A stretch of 64,000 nt of DNA from Amia ocellicauda (lineage: Eukaryota; Chordata; Actinopteri; Amiiformes; Amiidae), in the NCBI RefSeq assembly GCF_036373705.1, contig NC_089863.1, forward strand, positions 8,706,357-8,770,356. Reading direction: 5' to 3'. Below the pieces are notes generated by a model. That model was not told the origin of the DNA, made no database searches, and saw only the letters and a list, made by a program, of their open reading frames with translations. The position numbers and the translations under genes are program-made. Below, piece by piece: positions 12,901 through 23,562 of this stretch. Position 1 is the first letter of the stretch, and every line of letters begins with the position of its first letter.

Positions 12901-14111
12901 AAAAATATAGAAATCCTATCCTGCCTTGGTGTGCTGTTACTCCTAACTTGGTTATCAGCAGCTCACATTCCTTTCTTGCAATTGATTATTTGCAAAGTAC
13001 CTTCCAATGCAACTGGCAATGTAGAGGTTAATGATTATTATTCATGAGTATTGATTATAATATTGATAAGATGGGAAGGCTTAGTTTAGAATGCCAATGA
13101 AATCACTGCTAGTTATTAGAAATGACCATTCAGACACTGTTTGTAAAATGTTAAGGCCCCTGGGGCGTATCTCCCAGAGGGGGTGTAACATTTTTGTTCT
13201 GTCTTAAAACTTTTGGGGTCATGCAAGCCTAAAATCCTTTGAGTTTTGTGTTGCGCTGTTCCTCCCGTGCACATAAAACATTCTGATTAGAACTCTCGAC
13301 TCTGATTAAAACTTTCTTCCACCACACAAGGATCTGTCTGGTTCATCTGTAGTCAATAGTCATTATTTTTGCCAAGTTCTGCTTGACTGGTTGTCCTCAA
13401 GCCTGAGAAAAATGTTCATGCTGCTGGTTAAAAGCTGCAGTGTCAGCTTTATGAATCAGTTATTGGGTTGCTTTATGTCAGGATTTATGTCCCTTACGGA
13501 GGGATCTCACTGTCAATTTCAATAGAAATGTGTTACTTTTGTAAGTAAACAACACTGATAATTATTTGGGTTTCCCTTCCACCTGAGCTCTTAGGCTTTC
13601 TGTTCTTTTTAACTGAACTATATGCTTTCAATAAATAGATTTTTGTTGAGTGATCAGAATAAGTATGGAGTGGAGTGAATAAGTGGATGGCACTCAAGTT
13701 ATAAAACTATAGGTAAAAAAAGACCTGTTTTCTCTTGTCCTTGGTCCTCCAGAAAGGAAACTCTACTTTGTGAAGGAGGGCCGAGACTGGAAGGAGGCCC
13801 TGCAATATTGCCTCACCAACCACACCAACCTGCTGAGCATCATAAACGAGAAGCAGCACCAGCACCTGTTGGATAAGCTGAACAATGAAGCTGGGCCTCC
13901 AGACATGGTATGGCTGGGCCTGAAGAAGCACATGGCCTATCAGCACTGGTACTGGACAGATGAGCATCCACTGCAATACTCGCACTGGGCCGAGGGGCAG
14001 CCAAGCTACCCCATTGATGAGTTGTGTGGGGCGGCACAGCGAGTCTCAGACAAAGACTATCAATGGCATGACACCTGCTGCTACCAGAAGCTTAGCTTTG
14101 TCTGCTACTAA
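6932..14111 (+). CDS. Secreted EGF-array / C-type lectin protein (8 exons)
   Basis: Proposed exons: 6932-6965, 7359-7391, 8903-9031, 9968-10114, 10577-10717, 11055-11201, 11583-11729 and 13753-14111. All have GT-AG borders, every intron is phase 1, and the total of 1137 nt encodes 378 aa plus a stop. Order: a hydrophobic signal peptide from the first two exons, one EGF-like domain without the calcium-binding leader, four EGF domains starting D-I-D-E-C, then one C-type lectin domain ending at the stop. No transmembrane segment follows, so I infer a secreted or extracellular-matrix protein. The EGF repeats resemble those of CD97/EMR-type adhesion receptors and the lectin domain resembles short fish CTLDs. 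A Rex1/CR1 LINE and a gypsy fragment sit in introns. Partners and ligand are unknown. Exon structure is inferred by eye, without transcript support. Confidence 0.72.
7359..7391 (+). CDS. Exon 2: hydrophobic signal-peptide exon
   Basis: A 33-nt exon between TTTTACTCAG and GTAAGT. Starting from a split serine codon it reads [10 protein letters not shown], a signal-peptide core with a plausible cleavage site. Both ends are phase 1, matching the EGF exons. Confidence 0.55.
7640..7929 (-). mobile_element. Probable 3' LTR of a degraded gypsy element
   Basis: It lies directly downstream, on the minus strand, of the gypsy pol remnant. On that strand a purine-rich 'GAGGAGGGGGAGGACA' tract is followed by an LTR-like stretch with AATAAA. 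The borders are uncertain. Confidence 0.35.
7930..8590 (-). mobile_element. Ty3/gypsy pol remnant (internally deleted)
   Basis: The minus-strand frame 8237-8584 carries the linker between RNase H and integrase of gypsy-type pol ([14 protein letters not shown], then [14 protein letters not shown] and LHEGHQGI). Frame 7936-8253 carries the pol C-terminus (VWITTEQ..., [14 protein letters not shown]). The integrase core between them is missing and frames shift, so this is a dead fragment inside the intron between exon 2 and the first EGF exon. Confidence 0.75.
8903..9031 (+). CDS. EGF-like domain 1 exon
   Basis: A 129-nt phase 1-1 exon bounded by ATTTCTGTAG and GTGAGA. It has six cysteines in EGF spacing, with [13 protein letters not shown] and CYCDPGY, but lacks the D-I-D-E leader of the later repeats, so it is probably not a calcium-binding EGF. 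Confidence 0.8.
9095..9835. other. Intronic insert, unrecognised repeat-like DNA
   Basis: A distinctly more C+T- and GC-rich block in an AT-rich intron between EGF exons 1 and 2. It has no ORF with recognisable similarity. It looks like an inserted repeat, perhaps LTR-derived, but I cannot assign it. Confidence 0.3.
9968..10114 (+). CDS. Calcium-binding EGF domain 2 exon
   Basis: A 147-nt phase 1-1 exon from TTTGCAG to GTAGTA. It begins [17 protein letters not shown] and includes [10 protein letters not shown]. The D-I-D-E-C start and aromatic-containing loop fit a calcium-binding EGF. One N-glycosylation sequon (NYS) is visible. Confidence 0.88.
10577..10717 (+). CDS. Calcium-binding EGF domain 3 exon
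   Basis: A 141-nt phase 1-1 exon from GCTGCAG to GTAATT. It begins [16 protein letters not shown], followed by [12 protein letters not shown]. It has all six cysteines and the usual calcium-binding residues. Confidence 0.9.
11055..11201 (+). CDS. Calcium-binding EGF domain 4 exon
   Basis: A 147-nt phase 1-1 exon from TTCACAG to GTAATA. It begins [18 protein letters not shown], then [10 protein letters not shown]. Six cysteines are present, with sequons in the NNT and NCS segments. Confidence 0.9.
11583..11729 (+). CDS. Calcium-binding EGF domain 5 exon
   Basis: A 147-nt phase 1-1 exon from CTCTACAG to GTAAGA. It begins [18 protein letters not shown], then [11 protein letters not shown]. It is the last EGF before the lectin exon. 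Confidence 0.9.
11909..12880 (-). mobile_element. Rex1/CR1-type LINE fragment (RT and 3' end)
   Basis: On the minus strand the sequence encodes the reverse-transcriptase active-site region ([11 protein letters not shown] near 12765), then a thumb-like segment at 12546-12346 ([25 protein letters not shown]). It ends with the conserved 'GGCCTCCTCTC' tail near 11930. Stops and frameshifts make it inactive. It lies in the intron between EGF domain 5 and the lectin exon. Confidence 0.82.
12881..13752. other. Intron before the lectin exon, no further exon seen
   Basis: No EGF-like or other exon is recognised. A segment at about 13150-13370 with 'CACATAAAACATTCTG' and repeated 'ACTCTCGACTCTGATTAAAA' text looks LTR-like but lacks a partner. 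Confidence 0.35.
13753..14111 (+). CDS. C-type lectin domain exon (terminal)
   Basis: A 357-nt coding part plus two nucleotides of a split codon, from CCTCCAG to TAA. It encodes a 118-residue [12 protein letters not shown] start, MVWLGLKKH (WIGL-type core), [23 protein letters not shown] and [14 protein letters not shown], with the four canonical cysteines. The usual EPN/QPD sugar motif is absent and the WND triplet reads WHD, so calcium-dependent sugar binding is doubtful. The last codons are Tyr then stop. A broken copy of this exon's 3' end lies at 32412-32477. Confidence 0.88.
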
Positions 14112-15529
14112 CTTGGACTATAAGACACTTCACAATATCTTGATTTGCTTATTTATGTATTTTCCAATTACTATGCCATACTGAAAAATATGCAGTTCTT
14201 CGATGGTCTTGTTTAATAGCACAGTCTCTATATACATTTAATTTGTATGAAAATTCCCTTAGTAGTTAAGTCAAATTCAAAGAATTAGACTAGATATAAT
14301 AAGTTGCATGCAATGTTGTGGTGCCAAAGTGATAGCTGCAGGTTTAGGATGTTATTCAATATTTGTAGACTGGAATGTTTTGGCTGTTAAGGGTTCTTGT
14401 TGCAAATATTTTTTTCTTATTTTACCAGCACCTGAAGAGTTTTTGTATCTGAAAAGTAGTAATGAAATTATAAATTGTTACCATCTGTTGACTCAAAATT
14501 GATTGGTTGGTGGCAGCCATTTTGTTACTTATCACTTGTATTTATGTTTTGAGCATTATTTTGTCTGTATTAGGCTTTTAGGAGACCCTGTATCTCGTCA
14601 GGACCGCGAGGCCCATTGACTCCCTGGTTACAAGCAGTTATACACATACATATAATACAATCTTCACTAGCAAACATACCCAAAATAGTTTGTTTAAGCA
14701 GCTTGGCAAAATAAAAGTTTAAATGAACACTCAATAACAGATATGTAAAATCATTACAAAAGAGAATTATAAATGTAAATGGGAGGACATTACAAAATTA
14801 ATATAATAATAGAACAAAATTCAAAAATATATGATAGAATATTGAAAGAATAACTTCTGCGCTGTTCACCAATAAATTGTATGAATGGCGTAATATGGGG
14901 GAAGTGGCTGTAATTATGTATGTTATGTGCACCACATAAAAAAAACAGGTTTGCAACACGCAAAATAACTCATAGAAAAGGACGGGGTTAACTCTGCTGA
15001 CAGCACCAGCCCAGTGGACAGCACCATTCCAACACACAGTCAACAATGGGAAGTGTGGAACGGTCTCTGGTTTTATATATGGCTGAATGTGTGCTGCACC
15101 AGAACACATTCCTAACAGTCATTTCTTTATTGAATGGAAATACATACAAACATAAAGACATACACACATAGGAAACATGGTTAGTAGCTACTAGTAGTTA
15201 GTAGCGTGTTCCTGGACATTTGGACAGTAATCCTGCACTGTACACCCGGCAACAGCAACCCTGGCAAAGATATGCTGATAAGGGTGTACTGGCCTCACAC
15301 AGACACACATGAGCATATGTAACCAGGAGTGCATAAACTTATCGTAGAGCCATAGAACATATACTGTACATATACATGTATTGGTATATAAATACATACA
15401 CATATCTTTTCATATTTATAATTATATATTGTTTTCTTAATTTATAAATTCAGTCATATACAACTAATCAGTACAGTTGACTGCAGCAGCTGTATACTAT
15501 TTAAAACAGGTTTGACATTAAAGCTTGCA

Positions 15530-15603
15530 TCTCCATTGGCATAGTGGTTAAGAACTACCCAAGCGAGCCAAGTGTTCTAGGTTTGATTCCAGATGTGGGA
15601 AAG
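15530..15603 (+). repeat. tRNA-like relic or tRNA-derived SINE head
   Basis: 'TGGCATAGTGGTTAAGA' resembles a pol III A box and 'GGTTTGATTCC' a B box, spaced about as in a tRNA. The acceptor stem does not pair well, so a functional tRNA is unlikely. Confidence 0.3.
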
Positions 15604-15854
15604 TTATGTCTTATGTTTTTTTCCCCTTATTTTCTGAAGTTAATCGGTATCAGAGTAAAATCAACAGTTTATAAGGGGAGTAATCATGCTTTTACATAGC
15701 TTCTCTTAATTAGAATTGCATTTCAGTAACATGGTTCAGGGAATTGAACTAGTAGCAAATGTAAGACAAAGCAAAGCAAATGAACTAACTGTTATCCAGA
15801 GTGCATCATTTATCGAATTCAGACAAACTAAATGTAAGTAATCAATAGTAATAC

Positions 15855-15887
<33 letters not shown>

Positions 15888-15909
15888 TATAATAATAATA
15901 ATAATAATA
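15855..15909. repeat. (AAT)n microsatellite
   Basis: Trinucleotide AAT run with one interruption. Confidence 0.95.
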
Positions 15910-16200
15910 GGACATGCAGATATGTGTAATGACAATGCTTATGTACATTTTTTTAAATAATAATCATCCATTAGCTTTGTTAGAAGAATTGTAAGCACAG
16001 TATTTTCAATAGATAAATACATTCACTTTCTGAGTGGATAGCATTAGGGCTACAAACCACTGCAGTAGGTACCAGACACAATAATGTACATAATAGCATT
16101 AAGTTTGACTCTGTGTACGCGTATTATCCTGCAGTAGACTGCTTTCAAAGTTTTGTTCAGTGGGCTAGACACTAGACTGCATAAAATGGTAAATGCAGCA

Positions 16201-16205
<5 letters not shown>

Positions 16206-16246
<41 letters not shown>
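16206..16246. repeat. (TA)n microsatellite
   Basis: Pure TA dinucleotide run. Confidence 0.95.
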
Positions 16247-16247
<1 letters not shown>

Positions 16248-16892
16248 AAGGACCAAGGGAAAGACTAGGGATGCTGGGACATTTGCTCATGCTGAGTAAT
16301 GGAATGTCTGGGATGCTTTTCAGAATTCAGGTGATAGTGATCTCTGGAGACGACATGGGCATGTGTTGGGTGAATATATGACATATAAAGCAGATGATCA
16401 GAAAAATAGCACAACAAATCTGCTGTACTGCAGGTCTTATTAACGTCTCATATGTCCTTCTTTTCCACTGGATTCACTGAATTTGCCTTTGAAGATCAAA
16501 GTGAAAGCAATTGATCAAATTTGTTTCTTTCCTATTCATTAGCCTGGATACACATAGTCATATGTTTGATCTTCAGAATAATGATAATGCAGTAGAAGCC
16601 CAGTAGTAAGGCTACCTCTCTCCCATGCAGATGCCATGCATTTCTTGACTAGGTCATTGTATGTCAGATATCTCTTCTCTTATTTGTGCACCATTCTCCC
16701 AATTATATTTCACACTGTAACCACTCTCCATTAGCCCCTGCTGGGTGAACCTATTATAGTATTTTTCCTATTTTAAAAACATATGCCAAGGTAAGACAAG
16801 ACATAATCACTCAAATGCAGATAATGATCAGTCATCAGGGTCCAAATTTGAAAAACACATTGAATTGAATTGTGTCACATACATGAGCTGGT

Positions 16893-19800
16893 TTATTTCA
16901 TGTTGAATGATTCTTTCAAGCTGTTCAATGCTTGTCCTTTTGTTATCTTACACCAGTCTTGCGGGATATCAGCAGGTTTAGCATCATACATTTCTGCAAA
17001 CATTCGGTTAAATTTAGCAAGCACATATTCCCAGTAATCTGTTGCCTGAATGCTTGTGTCTGGTTGGATATTCCAGTCAGAGTAAAATGTCCGATAATCC
17101 TTATACGGATGCCACTTTCCCTCCGTACAACCGTTTTGGAATTGATTCTCACTGTACACATCAGATGAGCAAATTTCACACACAAGTTTACACGTGTTAA
17201 GACCCCTGTATGCACCGAGCCCCTGAGGACGGTATATAGAAGTCCAGTGGTCTTTGTGATCTTTCCCTCCTGCTTCACAAGGAGCTTTGCAAAATGGGCA
17301 TTGTTTCCCACAGCCAAACACTCTCTTGAACAGCTCGTTCTCTGGTTTGAATGGCAGATTGTGAAGTTTCTTCTCTATATCACTTTCCTTATGAAACTCA
17401 GCACTTATACCCTGTTCCATTTCTCCTACTACGTGTTTAAGACACTGAGAGAACGCCTCTGTGTTTGCATTGTTTAACATCATCACTGCTTATAACCCAT
17501 CACTGGCAATAACAAGTTCCTCTGCCAGATTACTGCAAATGTCTTGAATATATTTCCTAATGTTTCTGCTGTCCTTACAATGTGATCCCTCACTTTGTCT
17601 CTTCTGTGCATGTGCAATTGCTCCCTTTATTTTGTGTATTATCTCTTTGAGATGTCTCTCTTCCAATTCCACAATGCTGTTTTCTGTTGAAAAACGCTCT
17701 GTGATTTTTCCAAAGATCCATTTCTTCACAAAATCTTCATAGGACTGAATATACTTCACATAGTTTTCAAACTTCTTTTCTGAAAGCAGCTGTTTCAGAA
17801 CGGAGAACTGGAAAAATGACCAGGTGCTATAATCTACAGAGCTCTTTCCCATAAGCATTTCATCCACAATGTCTGGACCCAAGCATTTGGTGACATACGC
17901 CCTTACTGCAGGTCTAAGGCAGAGTTGAGTAAACTCTTCAGCTTTCTTCTGGCACTGGTCTCTTTCATGGAATAGATCCTTGAAGTCTGCACAGTACTGT
18001 TCCTTGTACTGCTCCAGACAGAGTCGGGGGTCATTGACTTTAATGAAACGATCATGCATCTGCTGAAACGCTCTTGCTGCGATCCCACAGATGTGCAGCT
18101 TCATACAGGCTTCAAATCGGTCACTGGTTTCTAGTTCCTTGTTGCTCTCTAGCCTCTCATCAATCATGTTTAACAATTCTCTAATGTAAGTGTTATGGTA
18201 ATCTGTTCCAGTTCTTACCTTGTCCAAGATAAACTGTCTGCACTGTTCTGTTATACTGTCTGACATTTGTTGTGTTTTCATAGTTTGTTAATCTTTTAAA
18301 AAAATAGGAAATATCTTCTTAAAGAAATTCTTATGTTTGGTATCCTTAACAACAAAAGCTTTTCATCCACATTGATATAAATGTTTGACTTCATTTAGCA
18401 TTTCGTGCACTGAACCTCCCTGCCTTACTAAATTAAACCTTAATTGAATGAATGCGTCCTGTGGAACATCTCGTCTTTGCAAGCCTTTAAAGGACAGCTC
18501 AGACACTGTCTTCATCCACATGTTTTGAAATTCTTTATCCAAATCCTCTTCTGAAAAATCAGCTTTGACCTTCCTACAGCGGTCAAGTAACTCCAATACC
18601 TTCCGTTTCATTACAGCTGCATGGTTCTTTTTTATGTTGTCTAATTTCTTCATTCCTTTCTGAATTTCAAAAGCAGCCTCAAGTGTGTTCTTCAATGAGA
18701 TTTCAATTTCTCTGCAGAGGCTTTTGGCACTGTTTACAAAGTCTTCTCTGTACTTCTCCATAAGGTAGATGTGGCCCTCCTGTCTTTCATAGTATTCAGC
18801 CAGGTTGTCAAGGATTTCCTTTTCTCTCCTTTTAAGCAGTATGGCTGCCTCACATTTCAATTTGTTCAGAAAGTCATCAATGTTTGAGGGCTGGGGTTGT
18901 AGAGATACTGTCCCAAAGTTAGAAATCTTTGTTTCTGCATTTGACTCCCATGTGTACATATGCTCTCTGAATGACCATTCCCATTTATTGAATTCAGTGC
19001 ACAGCTTGGAATAAGCGTCTGCCACTAGGCTGTTTCTGAAGCTGAAGATGAAATTCTCATACTTCACTGCTTTCCACAAACTTCTTGTCCATTCCAGGAA
19101 TTCTGTGATTTGGTTTGTGTGGGCTTTGTTCTTACACTCTTTGAAAACTTCAATCATGTTCCTTTTGAACTCACTCACTGATTCGCTGTATCCTGCGTTC
19201 ACTGGGGCCATTGGGGGATTGCCATGCCACAGGCCTGGGATGTACCAGTTGTCTCTCTCTGGATTGTACTCCATGACATCTGTGGATTTCCTGTTGGATC
19301 CCTTCTTTTCCATTCTGGCTGCTGCTTGTGTCATCTCATTCAGCTGTTCTAAAAGCAGTTTCCTGTCCCTCATGTTCTTGTCATGGGCCGACACATCTGC
19401 CACATTCTGGTGCACAAACTGACATTTTGGTTTCTTCCCCACTTCCTTCATTCTAAGAAAGGCATGGACCACAATCTGTAGGATGTCCTTCATTTCAGTG
19501 GAGTTTTCCATGGCTATGTTGATTATTGTTATGTCACTTAACCCAACCACCAGTGTTGCCAGTTCATTATCATGCTCGTAGCTGTCAGCCAGCTGTGCCA
19601 GCTCTGGAGATTTCAATCCTTCAGTGTCGATAACCATAACAAAGTCACATTTCAGCATCTTTTTAAAATTGTCCTTGACTTTAATCAACAACATAAAGGC
19701 ACCTCTTGTGCATCTGCCACTGCTGACAGCAAACTGACACCAAACATTGTGTTGAGAAGAGTTGACTTCCCGGTACTTTGGACTCCTAACACGGTGACAA

Positions 19801-21599
19801 CTAATAATCTGCTGTTGGACTGCACTTCATGATGGAGTGCAGTTAGAACATCTGTCACCCATTTTATAGGGATATTGGATGCATCTCCATCCACTAATTC
19901 AAGAGGGAAGCCAACCAACAAAAGCTTAGCACACAATGTAGGAAGGTGTTGCATTTGTTGTTGATAGGGGTCATTGGAAGGGAGGGAGCTGGCTGCTTCA
20001 TACAGCTGACCCATTTCTCGTAAGAAGTGTTCAACCCCTAATGAACTGTTTGAAATCTGCTTATCCAGGTCAGCAATTAGGTCTTTGTTTTCTGAAGAAT
20101 TCTGACACACTTCTCTGTACTTCTCCCGCAGGCCTGAAAGGTTTTTACGAGATAAAGCATCCAAATGAATTCTCATCCACTTGAGAAAATAAGTCCGCTC
20201 AGTGATTGAACTTGATATTCCTGCTATGAAACATGTCATGACTTCAGTCATGTTGTAACTCGCTTGCTGTTTTCTCAGTTGTTGCTTCTTATTCTTAAGT
20301 TCACTCTTATATGCTTCAATGTTTTTATCCCGTGCCTTTTTCAGTCGGCACTCCTCCTTCTCTAACTTTGCTAGTTCTTTCCAGACCTTTCCTTGCAATG
20401 GCAACTGTCTGTTCTTGTACTTCGGGATGTCAGATATGTTTGATGTGATTGCATTGGCTTTCTGCTTGGCCTCTTGACATTCGGGACAGTCTTCATCTAC
20501 AGGAATCCCTAATTCATGGGCCACTTCAGACATACTTTCCACTTTCACTTTGGATGGGCTCCTCTGAAGGACATTATTCACAGTGGAACGCAGTTTTTTG
20601 ACAAATTCTGCATCATTCATCTGTTTACTCTTGATAATGATATTGCTTGGTTTTAATTTTAATTCTGAAGCAATTTTTTTCAGAGACTCTGCACTGAAGG
20701 TCTTACATTGTGAATTTCCTACCAAAAACAGCTCAGCTTTCATTTGCTGGGGGGTCAGGAGTTTGTAGCTATGCTCTAAATCATGGAAAAATATGAAAAC
20801 TGCTGTAGAAGTTTGGCACAAAAAGGAATATTGTGTCTCAAAGGAACTGATATCACCTCGGAGATTGGCCACAGCTACAGGCTCTGTAAAGATGTCTATG
20901 TTTCTGTTTCCACCTGGCAAATACCAGCTTATTTCTACCAGAATGTCTGAAATTCTACAAGGGCTGTCTCCAAACTCCATGTCATGATGTACAAAGGTAT
21001 CATGGTATTGTTGGGGGTTGCTCAAGATCTTGTTCAAAATGTGCGACTACAATCACCCAGTCTGACAAAAGACATCACTGGGAGATCAGTGAGAACTATA
21101 TTATCTTCAACAAAACCTCTTGTGTCTGCTAAGGAATGGGGTCTGAACTTCTTCACAATGTCCCTCATGGCCCACAGCATTAGCGTACACTGCTGCTTAT
21201 CACAGTTGGGGAGCAAGAGGGGCACAGAAAACTGACACATTGACATCTTCAAAACCATCTCCTGCTGAAGGAAACTGTCAGCACAGAGGAATAGAGCTGT
21301 TATAATGTCCAGGGGATTAATTACATTACTGCTATACAGGTCAACACTCAAGTGAGCCAGAACACTGTCAATATCTTGGGGTGTTTCATCTGGGTTAGAA
21401 GTGGCACACTTGGCATTTCTAGCTGTGACATTGGCCATTATAAGTTTTTTTAAGAAGCACGAAGGAAGAGATGTCAGAGAATCTGTCGGTTCATATGTAA
21501 TATTCGTCTCATCAATCTGAAGGACAGTACTCAGTGTTAGTTTATTTTCCAACTGATGCTCCAATCCCAAGGCATGTAGCAGGTCTTCCAGACAGGTTT
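16893..21599 (-). pseudogene. VLIG-like giant GTPase exon, decayed copy 1
   Basis: This is a near-collinear duplicate of the 35069-39786 exon, with the P-loop region near 19760-19787, DTEGL motif and C-terminal Cys/His cluster still readable. It cannot be read through. A 10-nt deletion near 21045 shifts frame after VRLG, and a 1-nt deletion near 19737 shifts it again just after the P-loop. Nonsense codons stand at 18363-18365 (CGA to TGA), 18288-18290 (TAA) and 17490-17492 (TAA), in each case compared with the sense codon of copy 2. The acceptor at 21600 (TTAACAG) is kept. Most residues still match, so the loss looks recent. It could still be transcribed as a non-coding RNA. Confidence 0.92.
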
Positions 21600-21851
21600 C
21601 TGTTAAGAAAATAGAATACATTTTTATTAATTTGTTCATTCATTTGTTTAGTTAGGCTCGAGAGGATACTAGGGTTTTATGTTTCTGTATGTCCAATTGT
21701 TTTGATCATCCACACACTGTATAATACAAACATGTCTTTTGCACCCTAACCCTGCTCTAGTGTTTCCTGAACCCTACCTTCACAGCCCAGATGTCATGTC
21801 CAAATGTGTCACATCATGTATGGAAAGGTTTTGTTTGCAGAAGGCACTTAC

Positions 21852-22121
21852 TTGTTTTAACTGATATTGAGACAGCCTGGCTTTGATGATTATTTTCAAG
21901 CACTGTAGAGACGTTGAAGGTGTAAACAGTTCCTTTTTCTAGATTTAAGATGGTAGCAGTACTGGACTCTGTGTTAATTACTTGTAATGCTTCACCAGAA
22001 GTGGCATAAGTTACTTTAAACTTGAATGTGATCCCTTCCATGTCAGCTGGCTTCACCCAGCTCAGTGTGACTGATTTGCTTGTGATGTTATCTGTCTTTA
22101 TCTTTCCAGGTGGAGAGAGCT
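21852..22121 (-). pseudogene. FN3 exon of decayed VLIG copy 1
   Basis: A 270-nt phase 1-1 exon with intact acceptor and GTAAGT donor. It encodes one fibronectin III domain ([20 protein letters not shown], then LEKGTVYTFNVSTV) and is almost identical to the exon at 41717-41986. The exon itself has no lesion, but it feeds into the broken GTPase exon, so I class it with the pseudogene. Confidence 0.85.
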
Positions 22122-22405
22122 CTGTAAGAGAAATTACATTTACAATTATTTAAATATTATGCACACAATATAGAAAGACTTTCCTGCAATCAACATGATA
22201 GCAGCTACTATTACTTCATTGTGAGTATGTGTAACAGCGCACTGTGTGTACATGAGCTCGTTACAGTAACGTAACCCCTCTGTACATAAGTACAGTGATA
22301 AACTTCCCGCATTGGGAGACACGGACTTTTGGAGTGGTGTGCTTATCGCTCTACTGGGTGGAGCTGTGCGGTGCAGTGCGCTCAGAGGAGCGTCTGTATG
22401 ATGTA
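22122..22405. other. Intron remnant of copy 1
   Basis: Similar to 42640-42900 of copy 2 (shared 'GTACATGAGC' and 'CATAACCCCTCT'-like text). In copy 2 that stretch lies upstream of a second FN3 exon (42319-42594), which is missing here, indicating a deletion. Confidence 0.5.
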
Positions 22406-23349
22406 CACTACCTGTCAAAGTTTTAGAACACCTCAATTTTTCCAGTTTTTATTGAAATGTACGAAGTTTAATGTCTCAGTGTACTCTGAAATTAAAGAAT
22501 AGAACAAATAAACAATTGGAGATAAAAAAAGGAATCATGGAATTGTTTTAACAAAATGTAACCCCTTAAGCCTTTAAAAGGGCATCAAATCCATACGTTT
22601 CTCTTTAATCCCATGTCTACTCTCCACTGTTGTGTTTATTGTTTGTCAAGTGTTTGGTATTCCATGAAAACTGAGACTCTCAGCTTTCTAATGATGTGAA
22701 GCATTCTCTGATGTGAAAAATCTGTTTTCTATACCCTCCCCCACATTTTTACGCCCCCCCATCCGCATTGTGAAATGGGGGGGTGGGGGGATACTTGGTC
22801 TGAGTAGGAATAAAAAATCTCAGAAAATATTGACAATTATGACATATTCTGGAACCAGACAGTCTACTGATCAAAACAAGACCATCCACGTTTTGATAGA
22901 AGCAACACACACCCGTAGAGAGCTCAAAATGTCAAGATGGAAAACTCTGTTTACAGTGTACTAATACACAACGGTTTTACATAATTGGATCTGAACTTCT
23001 CTGTGTTTGATAGAACATCAAATAATATATCAAATAATATAATTGTTAGGTTGTTCTGAACATAACTGTTCCTCGGCTACGGCCGATCGTGGAGGGGGGG
23101 TACTGTCACGGCACAATCTAGCACTTCCACTGTCCCCCACTAGATGTCACCATCACCCTGCCTTATCAAACAACATCCCTGTTACCCTTGTGCACTTCTG
23201 CAATCACCCTCTTCTCCCATTCGACCTTCACCTCTCAACCTGGTTTTCCTTTCCACATAAAAACCCCTCACTGTCTCACACTCTTCGCGAAGTTTTGTCA
23301 GTTCACGCTACATTTCCAAGCATTCTCTTTGAGCCTAGTTTAGCCTTTT

Positions 23350-23562
23350 AATCATCGACCCCTTGCTTTACCTCCCAACCCCGACCACAACTTTCCTCTA
23401 TACTCTGTTTGCCTGATCGCCTGACCCTTGCCTGTGACCACGACCATGTCTTTGTCTTGCCCTTGATTGGCTGTTCTACCAGTATCCAACCCATGCCTGA
23501 CTGACCACCTCTACCAACACCGCAACTGGGTTCCCTGTTCCCGTGCCCTGCGGTACTTTACA
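23350..23562 (+). repeat. Left copy of gypsy LTR segment
   Basis: Direct repeat of 25382-25596, sharing 'ATCATCGACCCCTTGCTTTA' at the start and 'AACTGGGTTCCCTGTTCCCG' near the end. With the upstream part from 23104 it would form a full LTR. Confidence 0.75.

Larger units (their letters stand above)
14112..16892. other. Spacer between lectin gene and decayed GTPase copy
   Basis: No gene is recognised. Large parts (the lectin 3' flank, the block around 14660-14780, and 16430-16700) recur in order at 32478-34900, marking the duplication. An AATAAA near 14710 could serve the lectin gene, whose stop is 600 nt upstream. Confidence 0.6.

Noticed and set aside
17247-17477. Plus-strand open frames across both GTPase exons
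   Set aside because: They mirror the minus-strand coding sequence and occur in both copies; they have no independent domain.
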